In this document: piece by piece, positions 11,560-25,087 of the stretch | Numbering within the stretch: position 1 is the stretch's first letter | How the letters are laid out: every line of letters begins with the position of its first letter | From: Phyllostachys edulis | Lineage: Eukaryota > Streptophyta > Magnoliopsida > Poales > Poaceae | Reading direction: 5' to 3' | Length of the DNA: 64,000 bases | Assembly (NCBI GenBank): GCA_036346405.1 | Contig: CM070553.1 | Location: 70,893,686 to 70,957,685, forward strand | Notes under the pieces: generated by a model | Databases searched by the model: none | Seen by the model: the letters and a program-made list of their open reading frames with translations, nothing else | Told to the model about the DNA's origin: nothing | Made by a program: the position numbers and the translations under genes

Positions 11560-13186
11560 TGGAACTTAACCCAATAAAACATACCCCCTACTTAACCAAA
11601 CGACACCCATAATACCGCGTGTGGTAGCACGAGTGTTACTTGAATTAACGACGTCACAAAAATTCGGTCCTTGATGATCCAGACAAGACAACCACATACC
11701 TGAGTCTCGTGCACGAAGGCACCCTCACTAACAACCACTTGTCTAGACCCAAATCCATTTTAATTTTGACCAAAATACACTAAAATAATCAGATTTAAAG
11801 ATCTGGTCCAAAATTATAGAAGATAAGTACGTGTTGTTTCCCACAATTGACGAGCTAGCCCCGTCAACCGAACTAACGCATCATCTAAACTTGCATGACT
11901 AAGCACTCAAACACAAAATATAAATATCATCACATCCATCTATCCTTAAGCATAAATGTACTGGAAAAATAACAAGGATAACCACATGAGTAGGACATAA
12001 CTAACTGCACATCACCAAAAATATCAACATATCCAAAATAGCATGCAAGTAATATCATTGCATTTCAATTAACTAACTAAGCAAAACTGGGATCAAAATG
12101 ATGCAAAATAAAGTTCAAATGATGCTTTCCTTGCTAGAACTCGAGTTTCTCACTCTTGGTGGTGTATAAGTCTACGTCGATCACTTCGGATTCTATACAA
12201 AAACAACATCGAATCAACACCGAGAAAAACCTAAAAATTCAAAGTGCTAAAAAATGCATGAATTTTCTACAGTATCTAGATGATGAATTTAGGTGCAAAA
12301 ATTGTTCCATTTGAAGCTTATAGGGGAGAGTTATATCTGTTTGAAAATCATATTTCTGGAAAATGCTGAAAAAATCACTTCTGTTACTGTTCATCCTATT
12401 TTAATTATTTAGTGAAAATTTATAGAATAGTGGTGGATAAAAGGATTACATAGATAAATAGAGAATAAAATTATAAGGCTAAAATAACTTGGTTCACCTC
12501 AATTGGAGTTCATATGAATTAGTTATGAATTTTCAAAGTTAATAGCATTTTCTAGTGTAAAAATAATCCGGTTTTGGATCAATCTCCAAAAACTATATTT
12601 TCTAGGATAGAGACATACTGCAAAATCATTTCAAATTAAATTTCATTTAAAATGAAAATTATCAAAATTGGTTTCACTGGATTTGGAGTCAAATTGAATT
12701 AGTTATGTATTTTTGAAGTTCTTTAGAAATTACAGTGCAACAATAAATCGTTTCGGAAATCAAAAATGCATTTAATACTTTTCATACCGAGCTTACCCTA
12801 GCTTCGGCCACTGATGTGCAAGGTCCAGCGCATAGTGAGTTTTCATTTAAACTCCCGAATTAAAACGAATTGACATGTGGGCCCCATCTGTCATAGAGTC
12901 GGCCAATGGGAATAGTGCATGGACCGAGGTCCATGCACTTGGTCCACTGGTGCACATCCCCATAAACGAACCCACTTAACCCATAGGGCCCACCTATCAT
13001 ACTCTGATGGCTATTAAAAAACACAACTAAACGTGTTTTTCCGACAAAGATCACTCATTAACTACTAATGATTGCGATTAAACCCTAATGACCTGCTACA
13101 TGAGCTGTCGGATGCTTCAACAAATAGAGCAGCGCCAAGCTCGACTTTGACCTGACCCTCGCCAGCGATTCCGGCCACGGCGGCGT
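11560..13186 (-). mobile_element. Partial reverse LTR (family C)
   Basis: Matches the E5 LTR at about 62590-63150 in the same (reverse) orientation: both run ACTTAACCAAAC, a TGTGGTAG/TGTGGAAG segment, TCTCGTGCACGAAGGCACC and CCACTTGTC. It lacks the first kilobase seen in E5, so it is a truncated copy, and it is cut on the right by the family-A LTR starting at 13187. No coding. Confidence 0.55.
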
Positions 13187-13739
13187 TGTAACATCCCAAG
13201 TGTATAAATGGGTGTGTGTTTCAAATGTAAGAAAATATGTAGAAATTAAAACTTTTCTCACATCTTGAAACTCTTGAACATTTCTATAATTCTTGTCAAG
13301 AGTTGTGGAATTCAAAAACACAAAGCTCCTGTTGACTAAAGTCAAACCCTTATTCAACTTGTCACAAATCCTGTGCCAATCTTGGGGAAATATTTTTCCT
13401 TGGTTCTAGGGATGATGTATGACCCCTCTGAATTATTTCATAATTTTTAGAAATTATTTGATAATTTTTGGAGGTAAGTCAAACCCTAGAACAGCCTTGA
13501 TGAATTTCTTGAGAAAAAGGCAGTGCATAAAAACCTCTGGAAATTTTATGTAAGGTTAATCCTGGAGTAAGGAAGCTCCAGTTAAAATTTTGGAATTTTT
13601 AGAGTTAGTTTGCTACCTCTAAAAATTCCTCCAAACTTAGCCTTCAAATTTAAACTCAAACCTAGCACTGTTCCTTGGGTCCGAGCCACTTCCCAAGTGG
13701 GTCGAACCCAACCGCGTCCTCAGCTCAGCCGAGCTCCTC

Positions 13740-14464
13740 CTTCGCGCGAGCATTGTGTGCCGTTGGATCCAAATCAACGGCCACGACCTCCGCCACAACG
13801 TAACCTCGTTTCAGCTTAGCCTGAGCTCCTCCCCCTCGCGAGGTCGTGCTCCGTTGGATCAGAATCCAACAGCCACAACCTCCCCTCTCCTCTCCTCGCC
13901 GTCAGATGAAGATCTCGCGGCCAGGACCTCCCCACCTCTTTTCCGCGTGGTGCGCAACCGCCACGACCTCCTACCTCTGTTCGTCGCCGTTGGATCCAAA
14001 TCCAACAGCCACGACCTCCACTCTCCTTTCGTCGCCGTTGGATCAAAATCCAACCGCCACGACCTCCCCACCTCTTTTCCGTGTCGTGCGCAACTGCCAC
14101 GACCTCCTACCTCTGTTCGTCGCCGTTGGATCCAAATCCAACCGCCACGACCTCCCACCTCTGTGGTGCGCCGTTGGATCAAAATCCAACAGCCACGACC
14201 TCCTACCTCTGTTCGTAGCCGTTGGACTGAAATCCAACAGCCACGACCTCCCATCGCGTCATGCGCAATGGCCACGACCTCCTCTTTCTGTTGTGTGCCT
14301 TTGGATGTAAATCCAATGGCCACGACCTCCCCTCTCTGTTGTGTGCCTTTGGATGTAAATCCAATGGCCACGACCTTCTCTCGCTGTTGTGCGCCCTTGG
14401 ATGTAAATCCAACGGCCACGACCTCCCAACTCTTGTCAGCGTCGCGCGCAATGGTCAAGACCTC
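13740..14464 (+). repeat. GACCTCC/mini-palindrome array, outer LTR, first part
   Basis: Around fifteen degenerate units of 40-60 bp. Each has a short inverted repeat, most often GTTGGAT-NNNN-ATCCAAC, followed by GCCACGACCTCC. Clear examples are 14037-14053, 14125-14142 and 14172-14189. Long open frames on both strands here only reflect the repeat period. Confidence 0.9.
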
Positions 14465-15009
14465 TGTAACATCCCAAATATATCATCAGGTGTGTGTTTC
14501 AAATGTAAGAAAATGTGTAGAAATTAAAACTTTTTCTCACATCTTGAAACTCTTGAACTCCCCTAATTATCAAAAGTTGTGGAGTTCAAAAACCTAAACC
14601 TTCTAGGGACTAAAGTCCAACCCTTATTCAACTTGTCTCAAATCTTGTGCCTAGCCCTTTGGAAATATTTTTTTCCCTTGGTCCTAAAGATGTTGTGGGA
14701 CCCCTCTGAAAAATCTCATAAGTTTTAAAACTTGTTTGATAATTTTTGGAGGTAAAACAAACTCCTGAACAGCCTTACTGAAATTCCTGAGAAAAATGCA
14801 GTGCATAAAAATCTCTAAAAATTTTATGTAAGGTTAATCCTAATGTCAGCAAGCTCCAGTTAAAATTTTATAAAATTTGGAGTTCATTTGCTATCTCAAA
14901 TTAAATCCTCAAAGTCTCAGCTGTAAATTTAAACTCAAACCTCAAGATTGTGCCTTGGGCTTGAGCCGTTTTCAAAGCTGGTCAAACCCAACCCCTTCAG
15001 ACCTCTTTT

Positions 15010-15900
15010 CCACCTTGATGAGGTCATAGCCGTTGGATCAAAATCCGAGGGTCACGACCTCCTCCTCAACCAGCTCAGCTTGGACCACCCACCTTGTTGA
15101 GGTCGTAGCCGTTGGATCAGATCCAACAGCCCACGACCTCCCCTTGTTATCAAGCGCACCAGACCTCCCCCTTCATCGTGTTGTGTGTCGTTGGATTAAA
15201 AATTCACGGCCACGACCTCCTCTCTTTGACAAGCACATCAGACCTCCCACCTCGCGAGGTCTTGCACCGTTGGATCAAAAATCCAAGGCCAGGACCTCCC
15301 TTCCTTGTCATGCGCTTTAGATCTTCCACAAATAGCAGGTCGTAGCCATTAGATCCAGATCTAAAGGCCACGACCTCCACTCTCATCTCGTAGCCCTTAG
15401 ATTTAAATCTAAAGGCCATGACCTCCTTTGCGCTTCGCGCAAGGCTCAGGACCTCCCCTCACTTGATCAGCACCATTGGTTAAAATCCAAAGGCCACGAC
15501 CTCCTTTGCGCTTTGCTTGCAATGCCTAGACCTCCCCATCACAGCGCCCTTGGATTTCAATCCAAAGGCCATGACCTCCACATCGCTTGGTTGTATCGTG
15601 CGCGTTGATAAGACCTTCCCATCAGGTCCACGCCCTTGGATTTGGATCCAATGGCCAGGACCTCTTGTCCCTTTTTTGCGCGCGACCTCCCTACTCTGTT
15701 TGCAACCGTGCGATGGAGATCAAATGGTTGTGACCTCCCCTTTTCCTTTGCGCATCAGCGCGGTGGTGATCTAAAGGTCACGACCCCCCTTTCCTTTGAA
15801 ACTTACCGATTCAGATCAAGGGTGTGGACCTCCTGTGTTTTAATCCAACGGATGCGATGAGGTCCTGTTTATCTCCTTGCTCTGGCGCGCGCGTGCGCCA
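15010..15900 (+). repeat. GACCTCC/palindrome array upstream of the TATA-like box
   Basis: About 18 degenerate units. Palindrome arms vary in a matched way: TTGGAT/ATCCAA in most, but TTAGAT/ATCTAA at 15349-15364 and 15397-15412. Box variants include GACCTCC, GACCTCCC and AGACCTTCCC. Confidence 0.88.
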
Positions 15901-16113
15901 TGGCAGTGAGGAGGTCAGGACTTGTCAAATCCCAACGGCTCTGTGCCTGGGCGCATTAAATGCATGTCAGTGCCTTTCCGCCCTAGGCCATGCCCTAGGC
16001 CATGCTCTGACCTACCTATCCTGTCCCATCCGTCTTGTCCAAGCTATGGACCTCGCCATGGGCTAAGCTCGCCATGAGCTTAACCCTTGGCTCATGACCT
16101 CCATTTCCTGGGC

Positions 16114-16120
16114 TATAAGA
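16114..16120 (+). promoter_or_regulatory. TATA-like box of the 14465 LTR
   Basis: TATAAGA in GGGCTATAAGACC, just downstream of the first array and about 1.65 kb into the LTR. A TATA-like motif is found at the comparable place in four other long LTRs here. Confidence 0.4.
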
Positions 16121-16949
16121 CCTCCCCACTGTTGCCCTTGGCCTCTTTTCCACACCTCACCATTTCCTCTCGGTTCTGTGCTTGTGAGCTCTAGTCACCG
16201 TGAGCTCCTCCTTGGCCGCCATTGAAGCAGTTGGGAGCTCCTCGGTGGCATTGCTCCAGTGGCTCCCTCTCGACCTCTACTCCCTTTTTGCTCCTCAACT
16301 CCTGGAAGTGGTGACCCTAACTCCATTGGGTTGACCTTTTCAGGAGCAAGCCTTGGAGCTGGAGCTTGAAGGACTTCACTTTTGGCCGTGGAGCTCACTA
16401 TCTTCTCCAGCGCCGGTCCTCCCCAGCTCCTCCAACCTCCCCGGCACCTTCAGGACCTCCAGGTATCTCCTGATAGTCCTTTAGGGCTGGGCACCTCGCT
16501 TGTATGTTGTTGCGGAGCTTTTCTTCAAAAGTTTGTCTTTTGGCCGTCTTTGGTCATCTCGCCCATCTCCAGGCTAAATCGGCGTTTAGGCCACCGCCGT
16601 TGAGAGTAGGTCCATTGGGTGCGCATGGCTATTATGGACCCAATGGTACCATTGATGTCATTGGCGAGGTCTCATCGCCGGCGAGACCACTTCTTCGCCG
16701 GGGTCTTTGTCGGACAAAACAGCGATCTTGTTGTCGTTTAGGACAAAGATCCCCGCTTATGCCTCAATCATTGCTTATCACGGGTAATCATGGGGTTAGC
16801 CATTAATGCCCAAGATCCTGTCCCCTTGTCGCGTATTTAAGGCCCGCTACCGGTCTCCCCGTCGCGCAAGATCATCTCTGGGACCTCCTTGCCCAAGGAC
16901 CACCCCATGGACTTTTGGCAAATACCTCCCCCTCGGGGTCCTCTTTGCA

Positions 16950-17480
16950 AAAGATCAACCTTGGTCTTTTGTAAAGACAACCCCCAAGACCTCCCTCCTT
17001 GCGAATCTTAACCGCCCAGACCTCCCCTTGGAGATCTGAGCCGTTAAAGACCTCCCTCATTGCGAATATTAGCCGTTAAGACCTCCCCTTTCAGATCTTG
17101 GCTGTTCAGGACCACCCCCGAGTGGATCTGAACCGTCCAGGACCTCCTCGTGTGAGATCTGAGACGTTGAGGTCCTCCCAGTGGAGATCTCAACCGTGTT
17201 GGACCTCCTCGAGGTCATCACAGCCTTTTTGTCCTCCCTGTGTTGATCGCAGCCGTTGAGGACCTCCCTCTCTAGATCTGGACCGTCCCGGTCCTCCCCC
17301 TTTCGTTGTGGTCCGTTGGATGCAGCATCAACGGCCACGACCTCCTTCCCAGTTAGCGTGCATTGTGGGAGGACATGGACCGTTGGATCCAAGATCAACG
17401 GCCCATGTTCTCTGAACTTCTTGCAGCAGCGCTTGCGTTGTTCTCTGGGAGGTCTTGGGCCGTCAGATCCAAGATCTCTG
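16950..17480 (+). repeat. Second GACCTCC array, 30-bp unit type
   Basis: About 15 units of the form GACCTCC-n-AGATCT-n-CCGTT (for example 17080-17200). This 30-bp unit type is, on the opposite strand, the monomer of the 60-bp minisatellite at 27740-29385. Confidence 0.85.
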
Positions 17481-18592
17481 GCTCATGTCCTCCCCTATTG
17501 TTTTGGGTTCTTAGAAAATCCAGTGAGCTCTTATTTATGCACTGAAAAAGGTTTGAACTTGTAAAATGCATATCTCTTTCATTTTAAATCCAAATAAAGT
17601 GATTCCAATTGTGTTAGCTCTGGTTTGATATGGGCTCTAATCTAAAATTGGTTATGGGCTCAGTTCGGCTCCAGAAAAGAGTTGGCTAAAGTAGTTTAGA
17701 AATAGGTTTAAATTGTTATCCTTTAAATGTTTTAGCTTGAAAAATGCATAAGTAATTCTCTGTAGTTTATTTTTGAGTGCATCCAACTTTGTTGGTGTCC
17801 TTTGTTAATGCACTAAATGTTAGAATTGGATTTAGGCATGTCACTGTTTTCAAAAGCTTTGTGGGTGCAATTTGGTTGTGCTCATTTTCATATCTTTGAA
17901 AAATTATAGAAAATGCATAATAGCTCCAAATGGGGTGAACTCATTTGTGTTATTCATCTCATGAGGTGCTTGTTTTACAGTAAAAATTTCAGTAGCACCA
18001 CCCTTCTAGAAAATGTTGCCAAACAATTAAATTAGTGTATAGTAGCAGTTTTGTATTTTTAGGGCTGAGCAGAATTGTTTTGCTCATATCTTTTGCATTG
18101 AGAATTCAAATCAATTGGTTCTTATTGCTAAATTCCCTAAAAATCATCCTCTTGCTTCTGTAGAAATTTCAGAGCATTTGGAGTTTGTTTGCTGTGCTGT
18201 CCTTTTGATTTTCCTCGTTCTTATCGGTTCTTTTTTGCCTTTTCGTTAGGTGCCGACAAGTGCGTTGATCTTGAGAGTGTTCCTCTGCAGCAGGTTGATT
18301 AACTCCAGCAAGGCAAGCAGTTTGATCATATCCCTAATGTCCCATTACTTTAAAGTTTAATACTTTGTTTCACTTATATGTATGCATTGCTACTTTGTGT
18401 TAAATTATCGATTAGTCAAGCCTATAGACGCATACTCTGTAGGTAAATGTTCATTCTCTACTACTAAGCCTAGGATTATCTTGCTGTGATTTAGAGTTCG
18501 ACGAATGAACTCTTATCACTTAGTAGTTTGCGTTGATAATGCTTAGAAATGCTTAGTTAACGGTAGAAATGGGCGATTGTCGACATTATGTC

Positions 18593-19913
18593 TGAAGGGC
18601 TACGGGTAGGCTACACTAGCACAAATTAATAAAAATTCTACCCGTAAACCAAGATCACTGCAGTTATAGATCACGGTCTTACCACTAGACGCGCAGGTGC
18701 GGAATTGATGCAACACGTCAGGCGGAGTAGTCGTACTAAGTTGATGCAAAGACGTCGGGGTAGAGTAGTCGTACTACTTCCTCGCCCTCGTCGCGGCATC
18801 CCACGTCAGCTCCTCTCTTGCGGTTCGTCCAAACGCCACGATGCAAATACCCAAAGGTATCCACACATACGGAGGAAGCGACGACGCCGACTACTAGATC
18901 CACGCGAGCGACTAGGGCGTGGGAGGGTGGCGCCGTGGTTTGAGGATGTCACGAAAAACTCATCACCAATCTGTCGCCCTTGCCCTCCTTTTATAGACGT
19001 CCTTACAATGGGCTTCTACTAATAGAGGCCCATTAGGACCTAATGCTTGATCTAATTCGGATCCAATCCGAATTAGGCTTCAACCATAAGTGTGTGACCC
19101 TATAGGTTCACGTATGTTTAGACATGACGCGAGTATACATACTTGGTCAATAGTTGGTAGCGGCCTCTAGCAAGACGTGCCAACTCCTAAACGCACACAA
19201 AGATCATATCGGACGAACCATCACAACGTTATGTACATGCCAATCCCTTTGCCTCACGATATTCGGTCGAGCTCCAAGTGACCACTCTATCTCGATCCTA
19301 TGATCCTAATCCTTACTAGGTTAACTCTTAACCTTAAGTAGCATGGCCATGCATTTCGGATCCGATCACTCGAGGCCCAGAGATATCTCTCTCGGTAGAG
19401 AGGGCAAATCCCATCTCGACCGACCATGCCTCGCAAAGATGCTTCATGACAAACCCGAAGCTACCTTTATAACTATCCATTCACTTGAGTAGCGTTTGAT
19501 AGCCCCTAAGTAGGTCGATTCACATCTCAAGTACATGCATAATCTCGTGTCTAAGGACAAGGCGCATACATTGTGTAGAGAGAACCATAAGTATAATTGT
19601 TATGTCTCATGTTGGGTCGGTCCAACCCCATGTTCTAAACATGTGTCCACATTATTGGTTTGACATCTCCATGTCTATGACACATGAAACATGGTCATCA
19701 ACCGATACATGTGCTAATCCATCATTCACGTGTGTCCTCACATGAACTCCGACTAGGGACAACTTTAGAATAACCATATAAGTAAAGAGTTTCACAAACA
19801 AGTCACATACTTGTTAATCAACACAAAGGTAATATTCAAGGAACATTTATTAAATCATGGATACAATGAAATATCATCATCTCTATGATTGCCTCTAGGG
19901 CATATCTCCAACA
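18593..19913 (-). mobile_element. Copia solo LTR, Angela/BARE-like terminus
   Basis: On the minus strand it begins TGTTGGAGATATGCCC at 19913 and ends GCCCTTCA at 18593, with TG...CA ends and a perfect 5-bp duplication ATGTC (18588-18592 and 19914-19918). The start closely resembles the well-known Angela/BARE group of grass Copia elements. Length 1321 bp. Removing it restores the family-A sequence seen intact at 23800-23880. A TATA-like box lies at 18987-18995. No internal region. Confidence 0.88.
18987..18995 (-). promoter_or_regulatory. TATA-like box of the Copia LTR
   Basis: TATAAAAGG on the minus strand, in the right half of the LTR's own U3-R direction. Typical plant TATA form; transcription start not determinable. 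Confidence 0.4.
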
Positions 19914-20419
19914 ATGTCGATGACCATGATCACACAAAAATTAATATTCCATTATGTCCATCTTGTTCTTTGTTACTTTGTAAACAAATAAAACAAAAAT
20001 GAAAACAAAACTGTTATTGACTTGGGCACAATGGATGTTGGTGTGATTTGTTGGGTGTGGATGGAATGGTGCCCAAGTCCCTAAGGACCGAGTTACTTGG
20101 GTCACTAAGTCAAGCGCTTATTGCGTGCTAACCACATGAGGGTATTGGGAACCCCTCTTGACTAAGTACTTTGGGAGGTGTTAGTTATGGGTCGCTGCTG
20201 ATGAAAACTATTTTTATAAGAGGAAGAGCTCCCGCAGTTGCTTCGGCTGGGCCGGTGTCTCCTACTCTTCAGGTGTGTGCGGCTCTTAACTAGCATCATT
20301 CATAGGAAATGTCTCGTAGGACTTAGCCGTGCCGGCATACCAAAGGAAGTGTGCTTAATCATGTGGCGAAAAGGCGGTCTGGCGTGTGGGTACATTGGTA
20401 CACCCCTGCAGGGTTAAAA

Positions 20420-20431
20420 CTATTCGAATAG
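20420..20431. promoter_or_regulatory. Conserved LTR palindrome CTATTCGAATAG
   Basis: Perfect 12-bp palindrome, 10 bases after CCCTGCAGGG and just before TCCTAGGTTATGGACATGC. The whole module is shared by eight LTRs; see findings for coordinates. Confidence 0.6.
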
Positions 20432-20778
20432 CCTCGTCCTAGGTTATGGACATGCTTGGCAAGGTCGTTCAAGGACTAGACTCAACCATTTAATTAAAAC
20501 TTGTTGGGTGGTATGAATTGGGTGATTCATGCTATTGTTGTGGTGACTATTGGGTTAGTCACTTCCAGGATTGTTGTTGTCATCTATCTATTGTCATTAT
20601 TGTTTTTGTCTCGTTGTTACTTGCAAGTTAAAAATGAATTGCAAAACTGCTTTGAATCTATTTATATATTGCAAATGAAAACTTGCTTTATGCTAAAATA
20701 AGTCCAAAGCCTCATCCACTTAAATAAAGCTTGCATGTAGTTAAACTATAGTTCTATTATACTACACGTCAGTCTTGC

Positions 20779-20796
20779 GAGTACATTTTTGTACTC
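20779..20796 (+). promoter_or_regulatory. LTR stem-loop, copy 2
   Basis: Arms GAGTAC and GTACTC, loop of six (ATTTTT). About 440 bases before the LTR end. Confidence 0.6.
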
Positions 20797-21238
20797 ATTT
20801 GCTTTGCTTAATAACTTTGTTGCAGCGGAAGAAGGTGAGCCCCAAGGGCTTCACTCTTGTGAGATGTGCTTCGGGTTTGACGACTAGCTTGGCGGTTCGG
20901 TTGGTTGCCTTGTGGGTTAAGGCACACTGATTGGCTTTTGTTATGGCCATCTTATGGCACTTTTGCTTCCGCTGTTTATTTTAGTTTTGTATTTGTTGTT
21001 TGGCTGGTCGGCCTCTCTTTTGTAATAGCTCTCTCTATATTATGTATGTCTTTTATTCTAGTTCGTGCTTGGTTCTATGTCTTGTATGAACTTGATGCAT
21101 GATTTTGTAAAGAGGTGTGTATACTGCATTTCTGGGAAGTATACATATCTCGAAGACATGGGTTATTATGTTTGTGATGCTAGGGTCAATGGATGACTAA
21201 GTATTACAAGCCTAATAAGCCGGGGTCCTCACAACCTC

Positions 21239-22720
21239 TCACCTCTGTTCCGCGCCCTTGGATGCAAATCCAATGGTCACGATCTCCTGTCTCCTTTCAT
21301 TGTGACCTCCTTTTCGCTTTCAAGAACCGCTTGACATCTAATCCAACAGTGCGACCTCCCCAATCGAGATCTTGTGGTCGCGACCTCCCCCTTTCCCTTC
21401 AGACCCCCGAATCAGATCCAAGGGTCACGACCTCCCCCCTATTCTTATCGAACGGTTGAGGGCAGCACCTGTTCTTCTCCTTCCTCGGGCTCGTGCGTGT
21501 GCGCCATGGCAGAGGGGGAGCAGTGCCCTGTCACCTCCCAACCGTTCTTTTGCTGCCAGCATTAAATGCTGGTCAGCCTTCCGCCCCTAGGTCCTGCTCT
21601 GACCTACCCCCATCCCCTCCACGTCCTTGTGGCGCCATGTACCGAGCTGTGGGCTAAGCTCACCATGGATCTTAACCCTAGCTCATAGCCTCTGCTCCCC
21701 GGCTTTAAAAGGTCCTCTTGTTCCTCCTTGGCACTCTTTAAACACCACTTTGCTTCTCCTCTACTCTAAGAAGCTCAAGCACCCGTGAGCCCACAACCGC
21801 CATTGTTGCACCTTGAAGCTCCTCGGTGGAACCCGTGCTCCAATGGCTCCCTCACTCAACCTCTTGCTCCATATTGTTCCTCTAACCTCCTGAAGTATTA
21901 ACCCTAACCCAATTTCGGTTTGCCTCTTCAGGGAGCAGCTAATTTGGAGTTGGTCCCCTTCGGCCGAAAAGCTTCCCCTTCTTCGTCAAGTCCGGTAAGG
22001 ACCTCCCCCTTTCAATTCCTTGCTCTGGGAGCATCTCTTAGCTTTATGGAATACATCTTGATGACCCGGTGCGGTTAATTATGCCCAGGTCCTCTTCTCC
22101 ACATCGTCCTCCTCGGCGCCGGCAAGGTCCTCCATCGCCGGAGCTGCTCAGTCATCCTCTGTCTCTCCTCGACCTCCAGGTAACCTCCTGGTAGTCCCTT
22201 AGTGCTGGGCACTCGCTTGAAAGAACCGCTGCGGAGCTCCTTATGCTGTTTGTCGTTTGGTCGTGCTTTGCACCGCCGCCTCTCCTCCGGCTCGCCGGCG
22301 CTCTGGCCCACCACCACGGGTGTGAGTGGTACCAGTGGGTGCGCACTGCTATTGTGCACCCATACCTGGCATCCATTCGCACCGCTGTGGCCTGAGTCGC
22401 CGGCGGTGACCAATTCCTCGCCGTCGGTTTCGTTGTCGGACGAAACCGACAACTGTAGCAGCTCGTTAGGACCGTCCAGTTTTAGATCTGCAGGCGAGAT
22501 CTCATGGGGCCGTGCACGTGCACTGTGTCGCGTTGGTTGCGAGCGTCCATCTCGCGATCAATGGTCCACGACCTCCGCCTCCTTCCGCGCGTGGGGTTTC
22601 CAAACGCGCCGCGCGCGAATCTAGCTCGGGCCCATGTTCGTTGGATCTGCGCGGGCGCGAGCGCGCGTTGCTGGCAGGTCTTGGGCTGTCCGATCCAGGA
22701 TCAACGGCCTAAGTTCGTCC
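21239..22720 (+). repeat. Outer LTR array, continued
   Basis: Continuation of the 13740-14464 array after the inserted LTR: GACCTCC-type units at 21239-21440, a TTTAAAAGG TATA-like site near 21705, and looser units at 22540-22710. The middle part (21720-22500) is unique GC-rich leader, with no protein recognised on either strand. Confidence 0.7.
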
Positions 22721-25068
22721 ACGTCGTTTTGGAGTTTAGGATTTTCCGATGGAATTATTTGTGAACTGAAAAAGGTAATAAACTTCAAAAATGCATAACT
22801 ATTTCATTTTAGCTCCTTTTGAGTTGATTCAAATTTTGGTAGCCTGGGTTTGAACCAAACTTTAATCTAAAAATGATTGTAAGTTGAGTTCGGCTCCAGA
22901 AAATGAATTGGTAAATTGGTTTCAAAATTAACTTTAAATGTTGCTCTAAATGTTGCATTTAACTTGAAAATTGCATAAGTAATTCTCTAGAGATCCTTTT
23001 TGAGTGAATCCAACTTTGTTGGCTTCCTCTATCAGTGTGCTAAATGGTAGAATAGGATTTAGGCATGTCACTATTTTCAAAAGAATTGTGGGTGCATTTT
23101 ACTTGTGCTCTTTTGCATGTCTTTAAAAAATCATAAAACATGCATCATAGCTCCAAATGAGGTGAACTCAATTGTGTTATTCATATCATGAGGTGCTTGA
23201 CTTACCATAAAAATCCCAGGTGCAACACCTCTTTGGAAAATTGTGCTAGAGAATTTAATTCGGATGAACAGTAACCAATTTCTATTTTCCAGCATTTTTC
23301 AGGCTGAGCAGAATTGTTTTGGCCATAACTTTTGTATTGAGAATCCAAATCAATTGGTTCTTATTGATAAATTCTCTAAAAATCATGATCTTGCTGCTGT
23401 AAAAATTTCAGAGCATTTGGAGAAAGTTTGCTATTGAGTCTTTTCAGTTTTCCTCGTTCTTATCGGTTCTTTTTCGCTTTTCGTTAGGTGCCGACGAGTG
23501 CGTTGATCCCGTGAGTGATCATTTACAGCATAGTGAATAGCTCCAGCAAGGCAAGCAGTTTGATCATGTTTACTCCTATTATTTTCAAAGTCTAATACTT
23601 TGTTTAACTTGTATGTATGCATGCTCTATTTTGTTGTTAAATGATTATCGATTAGTTGATCCTATAGATGCATACTCTGTAGGTAAATGTTCATTCTCTA
23701 CTACTAAGCCTAGAAATATCTTGCTGTGATGTAGAGTTCGTTGGATGAGCTCTCATCACTTAGTAGATCACGTGTTGGTATTACTTAGAAATGCTTAGAT
23801 TACGGTAGAATTGGGCGGTCATCGACTTAGTCGATGATCTTGATCACACAAATCTAATTAGTATTCCATTATGTCCAGCACTTGTGCTTTGTTAATTTGT
23901 AAAGTCAAAACAAAACTGAAAATGAAAACTATTTGGACTTGGGCACAATAGATGATGGTGTGATTTGTTGGTATGTGGAATGGTGCCTAAGTCAACAAGG
24001 ACCGAACATCTTGTTACACTAAACCAAGCAATTTTGCGTGCTAACCACACGAGAGGGATATGGGACCTCTCTTGACTAAGTACTTTGGGGGTGTTAATTA
24101 TTGAGTCGATGGTGGTTAAAATATTTTTATAGGGATTGGGAGCACCCGCAGTTGCTTAGGCTGGGCCGGTGCATCCTACCCTTTGGGTTGTCGCGACTCT
24201 TAATTAGCATCACCCATTGGAAATGTCTCATAGGACTTAGCTGTGCCAGCATACCAAAGGAAGTGTGCTAAATAGTTTTGCGAAAAGGCGATCTGACGTG
24301 TGGGTATATTGGTACACCCCTGCAGGGTTCAAACTATTCGAATACCCTCGTCCTAGGTTATGGACACGCTTGGGGAGGTCTTTCGAGAGTTAGACTATAA
24401 CCTTTAATTAAAACTTGACATGGGTGGTATGAATGGGTAATTCATGCTATTGTTGTGGTGACTATTGGGTTAGTGTGACGACCCACCCTGTGATATACAG
24501 CAAAGGTCCGGGAGGACCATTTTTTTTGAGCTGCGGTACTACCGCACGGAGGAGCGGTAGTACCGCTCGGTACATCCGAGAGGAGGTCCACCAGGACCTC
24601 TCAGGAGGTCTTGGCCAACAACCTGCCGGTAGCACCTCTTGGTATATCATCAGGGAGGTCCGACAGGATCTCCCAGGCTAAGTCCCGTAAGACCTCCTAG
24701 AGGCCCTGCCCCTGTGCACCGAGCTAGTTCCAGGAACAGATTGGCTAGCTCGCACAGATCTAACACAAGTGTAATCAAATCCATACAACAAGCTCAAAGA
24801 GAGAACAGACCAAAATAACACTTATATTAACAAGTGGCTTTATGGCCAAGGTTTGTATAGGGGTGCCACTCAAGGCTAACAACAAAAGAGAACAATAACA
24901 CAGCGGAGGCAAAGTCATAAACACAAGGTCCATTCGGCCAGCCCACAGGCTACCAAGTGGACGACGCCACCTACTGCGCAAGGTCTTCAAAGGTGCTCCC
25001 CTCCTGAGAGCTCTGGACCACCTGGAACTCCAACCTCTGCTGATCAAAACAGCAGGGCACAAGCCAAT

Positions 25069-25087
25069 GAGTACTTTGAATGTACTC
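25069..25087 (-). promoter_or_regulatory. LTR stem-loop, copy 3
   Basis: Arms GAGTAC and GTACTC with a seven-base loop (TTTGAAT on the plus strand). Confidence 0.6.

Larger units (their letters stand above)
14465..21233 (+). mobile_element. Family-A solo LTR inserted in the outer LTR
   Basis: Starts TGTAACATCCCAAATA and ends GGGGTCCTCACA, flanked by a perfect 5-bp duplication ACCTC (14460-14464 and 21234-21238). After removing the Copia LTR inside (18593-19913) it is about 5.44 kb. Order in + orientation: leader homologous to other family-A starts, array 15010-15900, TATA-like TATAAGA at 16114, second array 16950-17480, AT-rich U5-side part with CAAGGCAAGC at 18311, palindrome 20420-20431 and stem-loop 20779-20796. 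No internal coding. Confidence 0.93.

Noticed and set aside
13740..14600. Long open frames on both strands (up to 280 codons) with repeated motifs
   Set aside because: They follow the period and composition of the LTR array; several frames are open at once, and the same happens in other arrays.
18705..19022. Arg-rich open frame in the Copia LTR
   Set aside because: Antisense to the LTR transcript direction and overlaps its TATA-like site; no domain.
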